Positions 32,455 through 44,196 of a stretch of 64,000 nt of DNA are shown piece by piece. The first letter of the stretch is position 1, and every line of letters starts with the position of its first letter. The position numbers were made by a program, and so were the translations under genes. The stretch is from Rhyzopertha dominica. Taxonomy: Eukaryota; Arthropoda; Insecta; Coleoptera; Bostrichidae. Under the pieces are notes generated by a model. That model was given only the letters and a program-made list of their open reading frames with translations, was not told the DNA's origin and made no database searches. The stretch spans positions 14,508,001 to 14,572,000 of the forward strand of contig QCXZ01000064.1 of the NCBI GenBank assembly GCA_025024175.1. The letters are read 5' to 3'.

Positions 32455-35400
32455 GAGCTCCAGCACTTGCAAGAAACCCAAGAAATCAATGTTTGGGGCG
32501 CACAACAAGAATTACTCGAGCAACAAGCTTTAAATGAGATTGAAATCTTTGCAAGTCACAATCAGGAAGCTGGTGTAGACGTTGAAGATGGTGAAATTGT
32601 TGACGATACTGCTACTAATAAGCCTGAAAGTGTATTATCACCCCTTGATGTTAATGAGTTTATAAAGCGACAAGAGGAACTCAAAAAGCGCAGAGAATAT
32701 ATCAAACCAAAACAAGAAGTAACTGATAAAAGTATTGAAGCTGCTCAAAAGGCATCTAGTCATCAAAGCATTTCTGTCGTAAAACGTAAACGAAAAAGTA
32801 AGGATCATCAAAAGAATAATACTAAGAGAAGGAAGAGAGAAACTAGTGACAGTGATGTTAGCAGTGAAGGAAAGCAATTAGTCGCAGATGCTAATGATGG
32901 CTCTGAAAGTGAATATTTACCTTCAGATGGTAAGTGAAATTTTTCATTCAGATAAGTATATCAGGTTATTAGCATTTCACCTACCTTGCTATTTTTTCTA
33001 GATAGTGATTACGACAACTCAAACTTATCCAAGCAAAGACGAAATAATACTGATAGTCATAAATTCGCAAAGGCTAAAGATGATGGTTCCATAACATGTT
33101 ACAAAGCCAGATTAGAGCAATACTACACAAGATTAGAACAAGAGAAGAAAATGCTTGACATAAGAGATGAAGAAGATGAGGGTGATCATGTAATAAATGG
33201 GCAACTGAAAATTCCTTGCAGTATTTGGAATAACTTGTACAGGTGAGCAATAAAAACTTCTGTAATGATTTACTGTGGCCTTCTATCAACAAACGAGGTA
33301 AACATTTTTTTATCCTTAGAAAATTGTCTTTTGGACATGAATCTGGAACCTATTTCTTGTGGATTTGTGTAGTTTATTTAAAATTGGTACTACTTGGCAA
33401 TGTGTTGTATGGTAAGCAGCGTACACGCTTCTCTGTGTGTATTCTCTTCACACAAGTTCAGGCACAGTTACATAGGGGTAACCTAATTTTTTTGAAATGA
33501 AAAAATTACCCAAATTTTAGATTTTTGTCGTATCCAGGGCAGATCCTACTAAACACCCAAACCGATTATTTTCAGTATGTATCTTTCGGCAGTTTCTTGC
33601 TAAGTTAGATAACAATTTTTCCTGTACTCTTTAACAGAGTTAGGATGTATATCATATTTGAATAAGCTTTCAAACAGCGTAAATTAGCTCATGTAGAACT
33701 ACCTATCACATTATGTAAGAGAATATGTGAATGTGTAACTGTACAGCACATGGAAAAATACATTGTAAAGTTGCTTCAAAGACACGGCCACATAAATTGT
33801 ATTGTAAAATTTTATTCTGGAATGCATGTTTTAGGAGTTTGCCAAATTTTAACTCATTTGGTATTGGGACATTGTAGTAAAAAAAATTCATTGAAAAAAC
33901 AGTTTGTGAGTAAATAATGTTTAAAAGCATTAGAATATACACAACACAGTAGACAAATCAATGCATTAAAGGTTTTTTTATCTTACATCGTTACATCATC
34001 AGCATTATGGTCACCAAGGTGGATGAAGAATTTTGAAAATAATTTAATTTAAGCCTTAGCAATTTCTTCACATGGGGTTTTTCGGTTTTTACTGTTGCTC
34101 GAGTTATACATGAATTTAGGATAGTTTGAAATAAGCACAACTCCTAAGGATACTGATTCTTACTGCTTGTCATGCTACAAAAATGGTTCTCTATAAATAT
34201 AGGTTTTAAATCTGATCGGTAGTTGGTAGCAACTTACAGGTATTGCATTGTTATTTATATGGTTAAAAAATCTGACAGGAAAAATGACACTTACTGTCAC
34301 TTAAGGCAGACAAATTAATACATCCGAGGTAGTAGATACATAAGATTCTTAGTTGTCATATTAGAATAAGTATTGTTATTATATAGCAATTTTATACTTA
34401 TGACAAATTGAATGGTTGTTATTTGCTGTTTTATTACTTGAAATGAAAATAAAACTTAACTTTTACGCAGTAAACAAGAAACTGTCCTATTCTCATTTAG
34501 CCTGTAAAAAATTTATACACCTATCATAGGTCGCCACCTATCAGCAATCCGTAAGAACTTGATTTCACTCATAGAAATAGAGTCGCTACCGCATCAGGTG
34601 TTTGGTTTCCTTAATGCAATTATCTGTAGTTCTCTAGTCTTTGGTTAATAAATTTTGGGCAACAAAACCTCTCTTTTTAAAAGAGAAGAATAAAAGTTTT
34701 CTTAGTAAATAGTATAATAAATTATTGTGTACCCCAGTTTATAAAAACTAATGGAATGTGCAGTCTTGGACTTTGAAAATGAAACTATCTAGGAGAGTTG
34801 TCTACTCGAGATAATTTATTTCCTGGTAATATAACTAATAACCCAACAAATCCTACCATCCTGGGATAAAGAACATTGCCTAGATTTATAGTTTTACTTC
34901 GAATACAGGAAATTTTTGCTGTGAAACGAGAAAATCATATCTCTCCGGTTATTTCATTTTCAAAGTTCACAATGGTACCTGCACCCAAACACTTGTATTT
35001 ATATTTTAATATCCTTATTTCTGGTAAGAAGTTAGTACATTTCTAACAGATTTATTTCCCCACATTTTATTTATTTTAATCAAGGGTTAACAGGTTAGAA
35101 TATGATAATTTTACATGTTCATTTGTTCATATTTAGAATTTTCTTTTCTTAGAGTTGTATATTTTTAATAACAGATCTTGATGGCGTCAAATTTTTAGTT
35201 ATCAGCAAGAAGGAGTTAAATGGTTATGGAACATTCATCAGAAAATTACAGGTGGTCTATTAGGAGATGAAATGGGCTTAGGAAAAACTGTTCAGATTAT
35301 TGCATTTCTACATGCTCTTAATTATAGTAGAGTAGTTTCGAAACATGGGAGGTATGATTTTACTCTGCATGTTCTCTTTGAATGCTGCTAAAATCACTGT

Positions 35401-38400
35401 GTTTTTTTATAATGCAGGTACACTGGACTTGGTCCAACGATAATTGTATGTCCTGCCACTGTGATTCACCAATGGGTACAACATTTTCACGAATGGTCAC
35501 CAGAATTTCGAGTAGCTGTTCTACATCAATCAGGAAGTTACACAGGTAAATTCTAAAATATTTGGCCATTGAGTTGTTTATTATTGAATTCCGTAGGTAA
35601 CAAGACTAAATTCATCAAAGAAATGAATAAGGAGAAAGCAATACTCTTAACAACATATTTGGGAGTGTTAAAGTACAAAGGTGTAATGAAAGAATTAGAT
35701 TGGCATTACATAATTCTTGATGAGGGTCATAAAATTCGTAACCCCAGTGCAAAAGTTAGCATAGCTATTAAAGAGTTTCACACTCCACATAGGATTATGT
35801 TAACAGGAAGCCCCATGCAGAATAATTTGCAAGAACTGTGGAGTTTGTTTGACTTTATTGTACCAGGAATGCTAGGTGCATTGCCTACATTTATGGAACA
35901 TTTTGCTAATCCAATTATGCAAGGTGGCTACATGAACGCAACTCCAATGCAGGTAAATGCAATTGCAGCATTCTTATGCATTGTAAAATATTTTGAACTT
36001 CACAGGAAGCAACAGCTCTCTCCATGGCTACTGCACTGAAAGACATGATCACACCATATCTTTTACGAAGAGTTAAAAATGATGTTAAGAAACTCATTTC
36101 TTTGCCACCTAAAAGTGAGCAGGTTCTCTTTTGTTCACTTACTGATGAACAGCGAGATTTATACAAAGGATACTTACTTGTAAGGTAAAAATGTGCTAGT
36201 ATCAGGCATAATGAATGCATTTTATTGTTACAGAGCGAACATGTTAGTATGATAGTTGGCCGAGGAGGTAAAAATTGGTTTTCACAGAATCAGATGAAGG
36301 CAAATATGTTGATGGCAATAACAACTTTGAGGAAGATATGCAATCATCCTGATCTGTATTTAGGGGAGTTCAATGAAAATAATCACATTGTGAGTAAACC
36401 CTTGCAAAGCTGTACAAGAAATGGTTTGTTTTGGCATTTAATATTCACCATCTTTAGGATCTATCAATCACAAAAGATATTGGTCGGAAATTAAGAAGAG
36501 TTGCCACTGTATATATGATAAATGGCATTAACAAAGCTGCAAAGTAATATATTTTAAGATACATTTTAGTTTGCTTATATTGTTATAGTAATAATTAAAG
36601 CATGCTTGTCTGCAGATGATGTATATACACCATAAAGCTAAGGAAAATGTGGCAGTACAAGCATTTTAGATAGCTGAAATTAGTTTTTTGTTTAAAACTT
36701 TGTCATCATTTCATATTTGTAACTAATATTTGGATTTTAAATCAGTGCTAGTTCCTTTTTTCACCTTTTATCAGGTAACTAATCCATTAATCATAATAAT
36801 AAAACATTTGTCTGTGATCCTACTTCCAAACTTTTATTTTTGCCGAAGCCAAATGCCAGCATTTCAACCACCTAGCGTCCTTCTTCCGTAGCTTAACAAG
36901 TATGACTAAATTGGGAAAAGAATTTGTTTCTATTACATTTTTGACTTTACTATTGAGATAAGTGGGTTATCCAAGGGTGTGAGATCCATATTTAGCAGAT
37001 GGTTAAAATTGCATTTCATGTGTCAGCCTCTACTGGGTTCAAGTTAATGCGTGTTGACGGTTTTATGTTCTTGTTGTTGGTTGTATTAAATTTATGACCT
37101 GTCTCAATATTATGTTTGTTAGGGTCGATTTTTCTCCATGTCATTTGTTTACCATACTTATGCTCTTTGTATGTACTTTTTTGGGCAGTTACAGCATCTA
37201 ATTTCTTAAGTTCCAGATTTATTTAACATGTCTTCTTTAAACAAGGTCCAGGTTATTACCAAAAACAAGATTTATATTAAATTTTAAAAATTAATTGAAA
37301 TTGCATATTTCATTTATATTGGTGCTTGTTTAATAACTTACTGATCACTGTCTGTGTCTGTTTAAGTTGGCTAAATTATAAATATATGATAGCTCATTTT
37401 TATAATTTTCTGTGAATAGTAATCTAGGTATCAAACTATTAAAGATGGCCAAAAATTAAGGTTGGAAGTAGGGTCGTAGACAAGTGTTTTATTATTATTA
37501 TTATTTAAAACTTCTAAAAAAACTCTGCTATTCATCATAACCAATTAATTATTACATATTTTATTACAAAATTTAATTATACCGGCATGAACTGAGGAAT
37601 AAAATACAGTAAAGACCCGGACTATCCGGATTATCAAAAAAATTAAAAGAGGCATTGAATAAGAAGGCAAGTCACAAAACATATAATTCAATTTAAAAAG
37701 TCTGTAAATTTTGCTTGTCGACATTTTATTTGTTTAGCTTCCATTGCTCGTTATTGCATTGACATAAATGTGTATAATGTTGCTAGTTTAGTTCTATTTT
37801 CTCAGTCCATTGTATACAAGTGTTAAAGCTGCTGTTGGCCTTTTTATGTTTTACTTTTGGTTTATTCCTCATCTGAAATGCTGTCATCACTATGTAGAGG
37901 TAAAAGGTCGTCATCTCTAACGATTCAATCATTAAGTTCAAATTTTGTATGTTGATGACTATCAGTTATTAATTATTTCAGCCATCTGCCAATTTCAATA
38001 AGTTCCTGTTGGTTGTCAAAGCAATCTTTCTTTCACACCAGATAGTAGGAGGTCATCTGAATTGTTTTCGGATACTAGAAGAGTTGCCGTGGATGATGTA
38101 TTATTAGTGAAATAACAAAGTATTTTTTCTAACTTTTCCTTATCGCACTTTATACTAAGGGTCCAGTGGTAAAAAAAGGCATCTTGCACCGTTAAAGTAA
38201 TATTTTTCAAAATCTCAACTACCAAAAAACTTTTCCAATAGTAAAGTTTGATTAGACGCATGGCAATCTGGTCTATTGCCTGAAGTAACAGGGTTCATGT
38301 AGACGGCAAAAACATGATTGTCAGTTGCACCTCTGGTACATAACTGGGTGCATTGTCATTTAATAAGAATAGAGTGAAAGCCATCAATACATTTTTTGGT

Positions 38401-41400
38401 GAATAGTACTCAACCTGAATATTAACTTTTTCAAAAGCTCTGACAATTTTAAGTTTACTAATAACCGTCATTTTGAGTTTTGGAGTACCATCACCATTGG
38501 TATGAATGAGGCTGAACCACTGTAGCCAATTTACCTTTATGAAATTTAATTGTGATAATAACTAGAAATGGTGATTGAACAAAAAATAGCTGTTTTATTA
38601 TTTATAACTGCTGACTTACTGATGTCATACACCACTTTTTAACCGACACAAAATTTCCTGGTTTTTGCTAAGTATGTATGTTTTATGTGCTTATTTAGTC
38701 ACCATATTATCAATTTTGTCCAGATTACTTAGGGTTCAGATTAGCGAGTCCGCACTGGTAAATAATTCATTATAAGTTATTCTTTATTGTTAAACATTGG
38801 GGATGTATGTATGTGTGTACAGCATTAACAGGCCTTTTAGACCCATAGTTTGACAATTTGTCTCTGTTGTTCTCTATTTCTAGCCTTTACTTTCTAATTT
38901 CTAACACCTTTTTCACCCAANTCGTTTAACAATGCACTTAATTGCCATGCCTTTGGTCGATCTTGCCTTCTCCTTATTACTNTTCCCAAACACACTTTCT
39001 ACACCATTTGGTCTTCTGCCATTCTTTCTACATCTCCTAACCACCATATTCGTTGCACTTTTATAAACTGTGTTGTTGACTTCTTTCCGTACAGACCCTG
39101 TAGTTCAAGGTTGTTCTATCTTTCCAACAGTTCTTCTCTTCTCCCACCAAGTATTTTCCTAAGCATTTTCTGTTCCCAATTTATATGTATCCACGATATT
39201 CAATACCCAGGTTTCATATCCATATGTCATCATTAGTCATAGTATTGTTCTGTGTACATGTAATTTCGCTTACTGTGAATCAGTTTGTAATTTCAAAAAA
39301 CTGTTTCAACTCCCTACACATTTATCACCTTTTTTTTTGCATGTACTTTGTCTTATCTTAACAAATTTCTAATCCTATTGTTTTTTTGCTTCTGTTGCAA
39401 ATTGTTTTTGCTCTCTTTTTGTGAAGTGGAATTGTTACACTTTCCTTCCATATTTCTGGGATTTCTACTTGTTGCCATATTCTTAGGATTAATTTGTAGG
39501 TATCAGCTATTAATTGTTCTTCCCCCTATTTTATTAATTCAGCCGCTATTCCACTGCCCCAGGAACTTTTAGCTGACTTATTATTTTCTCAACTTCAATT
39601 TTTGTTGCTCTAGGAATGCTTGTCTGGTTCTCTCTCCTGTCTTTCTCATTTTTGATTTTGTCCTTTTCAGTGTTATCGCCACTTAAGACTTTTTCAAAAT
39701 GCTCATTTCACCTTTCTGTTATCTTTTTTTATCTTCAGTTAATTTGCCTTCCTTATTTTTACAACACAGAAATCCTTGACTATATCACAACCGCTATTCT
39801 TTAAACCCTGATAGAAGTTTTTTTATTCCATTCCTCTTGTATGAATTTTCAAAATCCTTCAATTTATTTTTTGATAACCTTTTTTTGTTTTCGTATAAAT
39901 GTTCTTGTTTTTGGCCTTCTCCTCCATGTAAGTCTTTGTATCCTGTTCTGAATTTGTTTGGATTAGTTTCTCAGAGGCTTTTTGTCTTCTTTTATTGCAT
40001 TCTTTATCGATCTAGCCCTCTCTTTTGTGTTCATGTCCTTTTATTAAAACTTCTTCTGCTGTTTTCTTAATTTTGTTCTCTAAATCTGTCCACTGCTCAT
40101 TTGTAATTTGGTTGCTACTGTTATGTGTCCACTCTTTAATATTTCAACATTTAATATTTTTATAGTTTGGTATAATTTGTGGAACTCTTCTGTAATCTGC
40201 TAGGGCATTTTATTTTTGTTGTTACTGGTTCCTGGATTATTTAACTAATGAAAATGCTTATTTTGAAACGTTTCGACCCCTTTACTAGTACTAGCCTATG
40301 ATCCGAATCTATTTCTATTCCTCCATATATCCTTACATCCTTGATATCGCTAGCAAATTTTTGTTGTGTTACTACATGATCTATCTAATTCACTATTTTG
40401 CGGTTAGGTGCTTCAAAGGTTCCCAAATGGATCTGCTTGTGTTTTCATAGTTTTGCAATTTTCGCCTGCTGCAAACCCTCTCACTTTTGTACCATTCTCA
40501 TATGACAGGTCGTGTAAGCTAAATTTTCCAATCGCGGTTTGTACCTTTCTTCTTTTGTGTTGAAGTCCCCACATTTAAATTGATTTTGCTTTTTGGAAAA
40601 AAGAATTTAATATATCCTTGTTTGTATTTTTTAATGTGTGACTTTGGATAATCTGAAAAATATATGTAACAATTGTTTTGTAACCTTACAGCACGAGTTA
40701 GATGACTCAATCCCATTTGAAGAACACTTTGGCTACTACAAACGCTCAGGTAAAATGGTGGTAGTATCAGCCCTTTTAAAGATCTGGAAGAAACAAAACC
40801 ACAGAGTTTTACTCTTCACACAGAGCAGGGCCATGATAACAGTATTTGAAGAATTTTTGCAACAACAAGGCTACAAATATTTGAAGATGGATGGCAGCAC
40901 ATCAGTTGGTTCGAGGCAACCGTTAATCAACAAATTTAATCTAGACCCTTCCTACGATGTCTTCTTGCTTACTACAAGAGTTGGAGGTTTGGGAGTTAAT
41001 CTAACTGGTGCTAATCGTGTGATAATATATGATCCTGATTGGAACCCAGCAACAGATACACAAGCAAGAGAGAGAGCTTGGAGAATAGGGCAGGAGAAGG
41101 AGGTTACTATTTACCGATTACTTTCAGCGGGCACTATAGAAGAAAAAATGTACCAGCGTCAAGTTTGGAAACAACTGTTGAGTAACAAAGTTCTAATAGA
41201 TCCGAAAACACAAAAGTTTTTCCGTTCATCTGATTTACATGATCTGTTTTCATTACAAGAACAAAGTAATACCGATCCTGAGACTGCAAACATTTTTCAA
41301 GAATCTCGTATCAGAATGGAAGCTAAGATCAAGGAAAAGGAAGAAACAAAAAGAAACAAGAAGCACAAAGTCAAAGATACCAAAGTGATGCAATTTTCTG

Positions 41401-42270
41401 AAGATAAAATTCAAGCCATGAAGAACTTAGCACAACAAATAGCTAAGAGCCTAAATTCGCCTCCGAAGTCGGAACCCAAGAAGTCATCATTTCAAAAAGA
41501 ACTAGAGGAGGAAAGGCAAAAGAAACTTGAAGAAAAGGAGCATCTTAAGACACTGACACCTGTGGAACTTCGAGAATATAATAGGAAAAAACTTGAAGTG
41601 ACTGATGACAGTCACATAAACAAAATTGATGACTGTGATACTGCCATCAGTTTCTCTAAGGCCCTGGAAGTTACTGAAAAGACTTCAAAACTGTACCATA
41701 ACTTAAATTCCAGTAAATCTGTGGGAAATGAAGGTGAACAATATGAAAAGTTGATAGAGACAGTTGCAGATGAGAAGGAGAAGAAGAAGAAGAAAGGGAC
41801 TTGTAGCAAAATTGATACGTCAGGGAAGGTAGATGGGGAAGTTGTTGAAGGTCTTGTGAAAAGTGAAACTAAGAAAATTAAGCATAAGGATAAAAGGAAC
41901 CAGAACGAGAGTTCACAGAATGACTATGTTTTAGAGAAACTCTTTAATAAAAAAGGTAAGTTACTTACAACATAAGAGGGTATTATGTTTAAAAAATGTT
42001 TCTTGGCACACAACGACCGAAGAGAAGTCTATAAAAATTAAATTTCCAGAATATCTTTTGCAAACGACCTCTAGCTTAAAAATTTAGAACCATGATTTGT
42101 TAAGTATTCTTTTTTTTGCAGGTGTTCATACCGCTTTGCAGCATGATACGATTGTGCAGGGCTCCTCCTCAACCGTAAATAAGGTAAAAATTCACTATGA
42201 GGCACAACTAAAGACAGATTTGGCTCTGCAAGCATTAAGAAAATCCAGATTAAATAGTTGGCAGTGGTAA
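32455..42270 (+). CDS. ERCC6: ERCC6 (Cockayne syndrome B) SNF2-family ATPase, N-terminal exon missing
   Basis: Exons: 32455-32929, 33002-33242, 35199-35351, 35418-35545, 35597-35952, 36006-36179, 36234-36389, 40692-41955, 42122-42270. All junctions are GT-AG, and the lengths sum to 3096 nt (1031 codons plus stop). Order: CSB N-terminal segment ([18 protein letters not shown]), acidic/basic linker with KRKRK nuclear-type signals, [10 protein letters not shown] (Q motif region), GDEMGLGKT (Walker A), DEGH (II), LTGSPMQNN (III), then [28 protein letters not shown] (IV), [14 protein letters not shown] (V), [13 protein letters not shown] (VI). The C-terminal KALRxSR-type block ends at once in SWQW. 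In other species CSB is recruited to stalled RNA polymerase II and starts transcription-coupled repair. The start codon is not found; the C-terminal ubiquitin-binding region of vertebrate CSB is absent. Confidence 0.93.
33243..35198 (+). other. ERCC6 intron 2
   Basis: A 1956-bp AT-rich intron from GTGAGC to TTTTTAG. It shows no mobile element or exon that I can recognise. Confidence 0.8.
36801..37490. mobile_element. 690-bp inverted-repeat element in ERCC6 intron 7
   Basis: The left end AAAACATTTGTCTGTGATCC and the reverse complement of the right end, AAAACACTTGTCTACGACCC, pair over about 47 bp, continuing through TACTTCCAA and TTTTTG. Both sides are flanked by AAT/ATT microsatellite sequence. 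It encodes no transposase and is probably a MITE. The class is not determined. Confidence 0.65.
37605..38760 (-). mobile_element. Decayed Tigger/pogo transposon in ERCC6 intron 7
   Basis: The left end TACAGTAAAGACCCGGACTA and the right end (TTCAGATTAGCGAGTCCGCACTGGTA as seen on the plus strand, positions 38735-38760) resemble Tigger ends, with TA at both borders. On the minus strand, conceptual translation around 38150-38350 gives pieces such as [24 protein letters not shown] and LPLDP, matching the C-terminal half of Tigger transposases. Many stops and frameshifts are present, and the element is shorter than a full Tigger. Confidence 0.6.
38830..40520 (-). mobile_element. Decayed RTE-like LINE in ERCC6 intron 7
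   Basis: Minus-strand translation of 39421-39540 gives [20 protein letters not shown] followed by TIPLHKK, the RT start block of RTE-type LINEs. Upstream pieces (39840-40110) match the Lys/Glu-rich linker. Downstream, 39000-39200 gives [13 protein letters not shown] and related fragments of the C-terminal region. Frames are broken many times. Two N calls lie at 38921 and 38982. The catalytic box is not recognisable. Confidence 0.6.
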
Positions 42271-42313
42271 AATGCTAGTATTAAGTGTTTTATTTTTTAT
42301 ATTGAATGTTATT

Positions 42314-42319
42314 AATAAA
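42314..42319 (+). terminator. Poly(A) signal of ERCC6
   Basis: AATAAA lies 44 bp after the ERCC6 stop codon, giving a short 3' UTR that ends before the Gypsy insertion. Confidence 0.6.
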
Positions 42320-42755
42320 CAGTATTAAAATATGTGTGTCTTTATTTCAAGTGATCGTTCATCCACTCATTGTAAACATAATTTTAGTGTTTGCATAGTT
42401 ACAGTTACAATGGAATTATGTAGCTACATAAATGCTCTCCCTACCACAAACCTTTGTTGCTGTTGGCGATGAAAGATGCAAGAAGTTTGCTTTAACCTTC
42501 CATAAATCATGCATGCACCCATGCCTTACTTTCTTAATTTCAGAAAAGGATTATAAAGCTTCTCAGCATTCCTGAACCCATATGTAATTAAAGTTTTTCC
42601 AGAAGGACTGAGTTTTCTCCGTGTTGTTATAAAACTCAGGCGTGGTTAGCTGTTTACCTGAAAGGTGCAGCAAGACCATCAATGTTACATTGCTTTATTA
42701 GGTGATCTGGGCAGGACATTCCACACTGTGGCAGCTTTTTCTAAAGCATTTTTTT
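42320..42755. other. ERCC6 downstream flank
   Basis: No gene is recognised between the ERCC6 poly(A) signal and the Gypsy insertion. A minus-strand piece near 42690-42740 (VWNVLPRSP) resembles a LINE C-terminal end but is too short to call. Confidence 0.4.
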
Positions 42756-42759
42756 ATTA
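42756..42759. repeat. Gypsy target site duplication, left (ATTA)
   Basis: ATTA precedes the left LTR and is repeated after the right LTR at 54244-54247. A 4-bp duplication is within the range usual for Gypsy integrases. Confidence 0.85.
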
Positions 42760-44154
42760 TGCTACGCGTTTACTTGTCGCGAGACCTGGGCTCGGCCACA
42801 CTCAGTGGAGAAGGGTCGGGGTACTTAAATCTTTATAAAAAAAATTAAATTTACCCTTCAGAGTCTTAACTATTTCTATTATTTTTAAAATTGGGCGCCA
42901 GGTAGGTTTATGGAATTTTTCTTTCTCAAGCCTTGACACTATCTCGCTTCAACCCCTACCAGGTTAGATGAAATGCAATTTTACAAGATTTACAACGCAG
43001 ATAAAAAAAGTATATAATGATACCACTAAGTCAATATACAAGATGATGTGTATTTGCAATTTACAAGAAATGGGATCCAATTGCACACGTTGCTTAGTTT
43101 ACTTGTCAAAATATTATTTATCTGATTAATATGGACTTGTCTAGCTCTCGGGAGGCAAAAAAAAAGAACGATGGCTTAATAAGGAAAATATTAATAGAAA
43201 TTTCAGAATTATCCGCGACGTGCCGCTGCGATGCTCGTACTGGCCAGACGTAACAGCGCGAACGTTCTGTAGCCTAATTAGGACAACGCGTATAGTAATC
43301 GTATAAACAGAAATGGGCTCCCGTCGGCGTAAACAAGAATCTATCACAAAATATTGAGGTTTAACAAAAGAGACAAGAAAAAAAAACGCAACTATTCAAC
43401 GTATAACAAGTGATCAAAGCTAGGTACAATTTCAATTGATTAAATGATTGATCTTTTTAAATGATCACAAAATAAAGAAGCAAAAGAAAATCACAACAAT
43501 TCTAACGGCAATCTTTAGCAACTAAATATCCTTGCTCACGAATCCTTCAGCTAATCAGGACTCCTTCCAAGAGAATGTTCGAAAATCACAAGGAAACACC
43601 TTCGTAGCGTGACACAGGTAAGTACTTTTCCCTTATTAAATTTTCAGGTAACAATTTCCAGTATTCAGTATGACGTCGATAGGAGGATCAAAAAAAATAT
43701 CGGGAACAAGCACGTAGGCTTATCTAACCCGTCCCACAAAACCCTACAACATTCAAGGTATGAAAGAAAGATGAAATGAAAATGTTTGTAACGTTACCTT
43801 AATCGCTAAGGGTTTCCAAATAAAATCCAATATCAAAATTCAACGACAATCGCACGCCTATGATGGTGCTCAAACGATCCCGTTTCCGGTAGGAGAAATT
43901 AACAACAACAATCCAACAGTTACTTCTCCAGTTCGCTAACAATGAATTCAGTCCACTGAAGAATTCCACAATATCCCCTGGATATCTTGGTTGCAATTCA
44001 GTTAGCGTTGATGTTTACACCATCCGGGCAAGAACTCAAGTCGCTTTTTCTAGTGTCAATTTTGACATTTTTTTTTTTTCGCGGAAAAATGTTACCAAGA
44101 GCCAGTTGCAATGCATACTAGTTTTTTTTTCTAGTGTCAATTTGACACGTAACA
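42760..44154 (-). repeat. Gypsy 3' LTR
   Basis: Plus-strand borders are TGCTACGCG and GTAACA. Near its inner (U3) end it has two copies of CTAGTGTCAATTT-GACA (44059-44074 and 44131-44150), each a near-perfect palindrome, separated by T-rich sequence. A PBS-like TTGGGCGCCA lies inside it at 42891-42900. Short frames inside show no coding signal. Confidence 0.93.
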
Positions 44155-44170
44155 ACCCCACCTTACCTTA
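44155..44170 (-). other. Polypurine tract
   Basis: On the minus strand AAGGTAAGGTGGGGT abuts the 3' LTR start TGTTAC, the expected primer site for plus-strand DNA synthesis. Confidence 0.8.
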
Positions 44171-44196
44171 ATAAAAAAAATATACTTAATTTTTTT

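Noticed and set aside
38016..38261. Minus-strand 81-codon frame in ERCC6 intron 7 as a host exon
   Set aside because: It overlaps the decayed Tigger transposase and fits that element.
39348..40070. Several hydrophobic plus-strand frames, suggestive of membrane proteins
   Set aside because: They are the T-rich antisense of a Lys-rich decayed LINE; the hydrophobicity is a strand effect.
43141..43996. Short minus-strand frames in the LTRs (repeated at 53231-54086)
   Set aside because: They are identical in both LTRs only because the LTRs are identical; no coding signal or known LTR-encoded protein.
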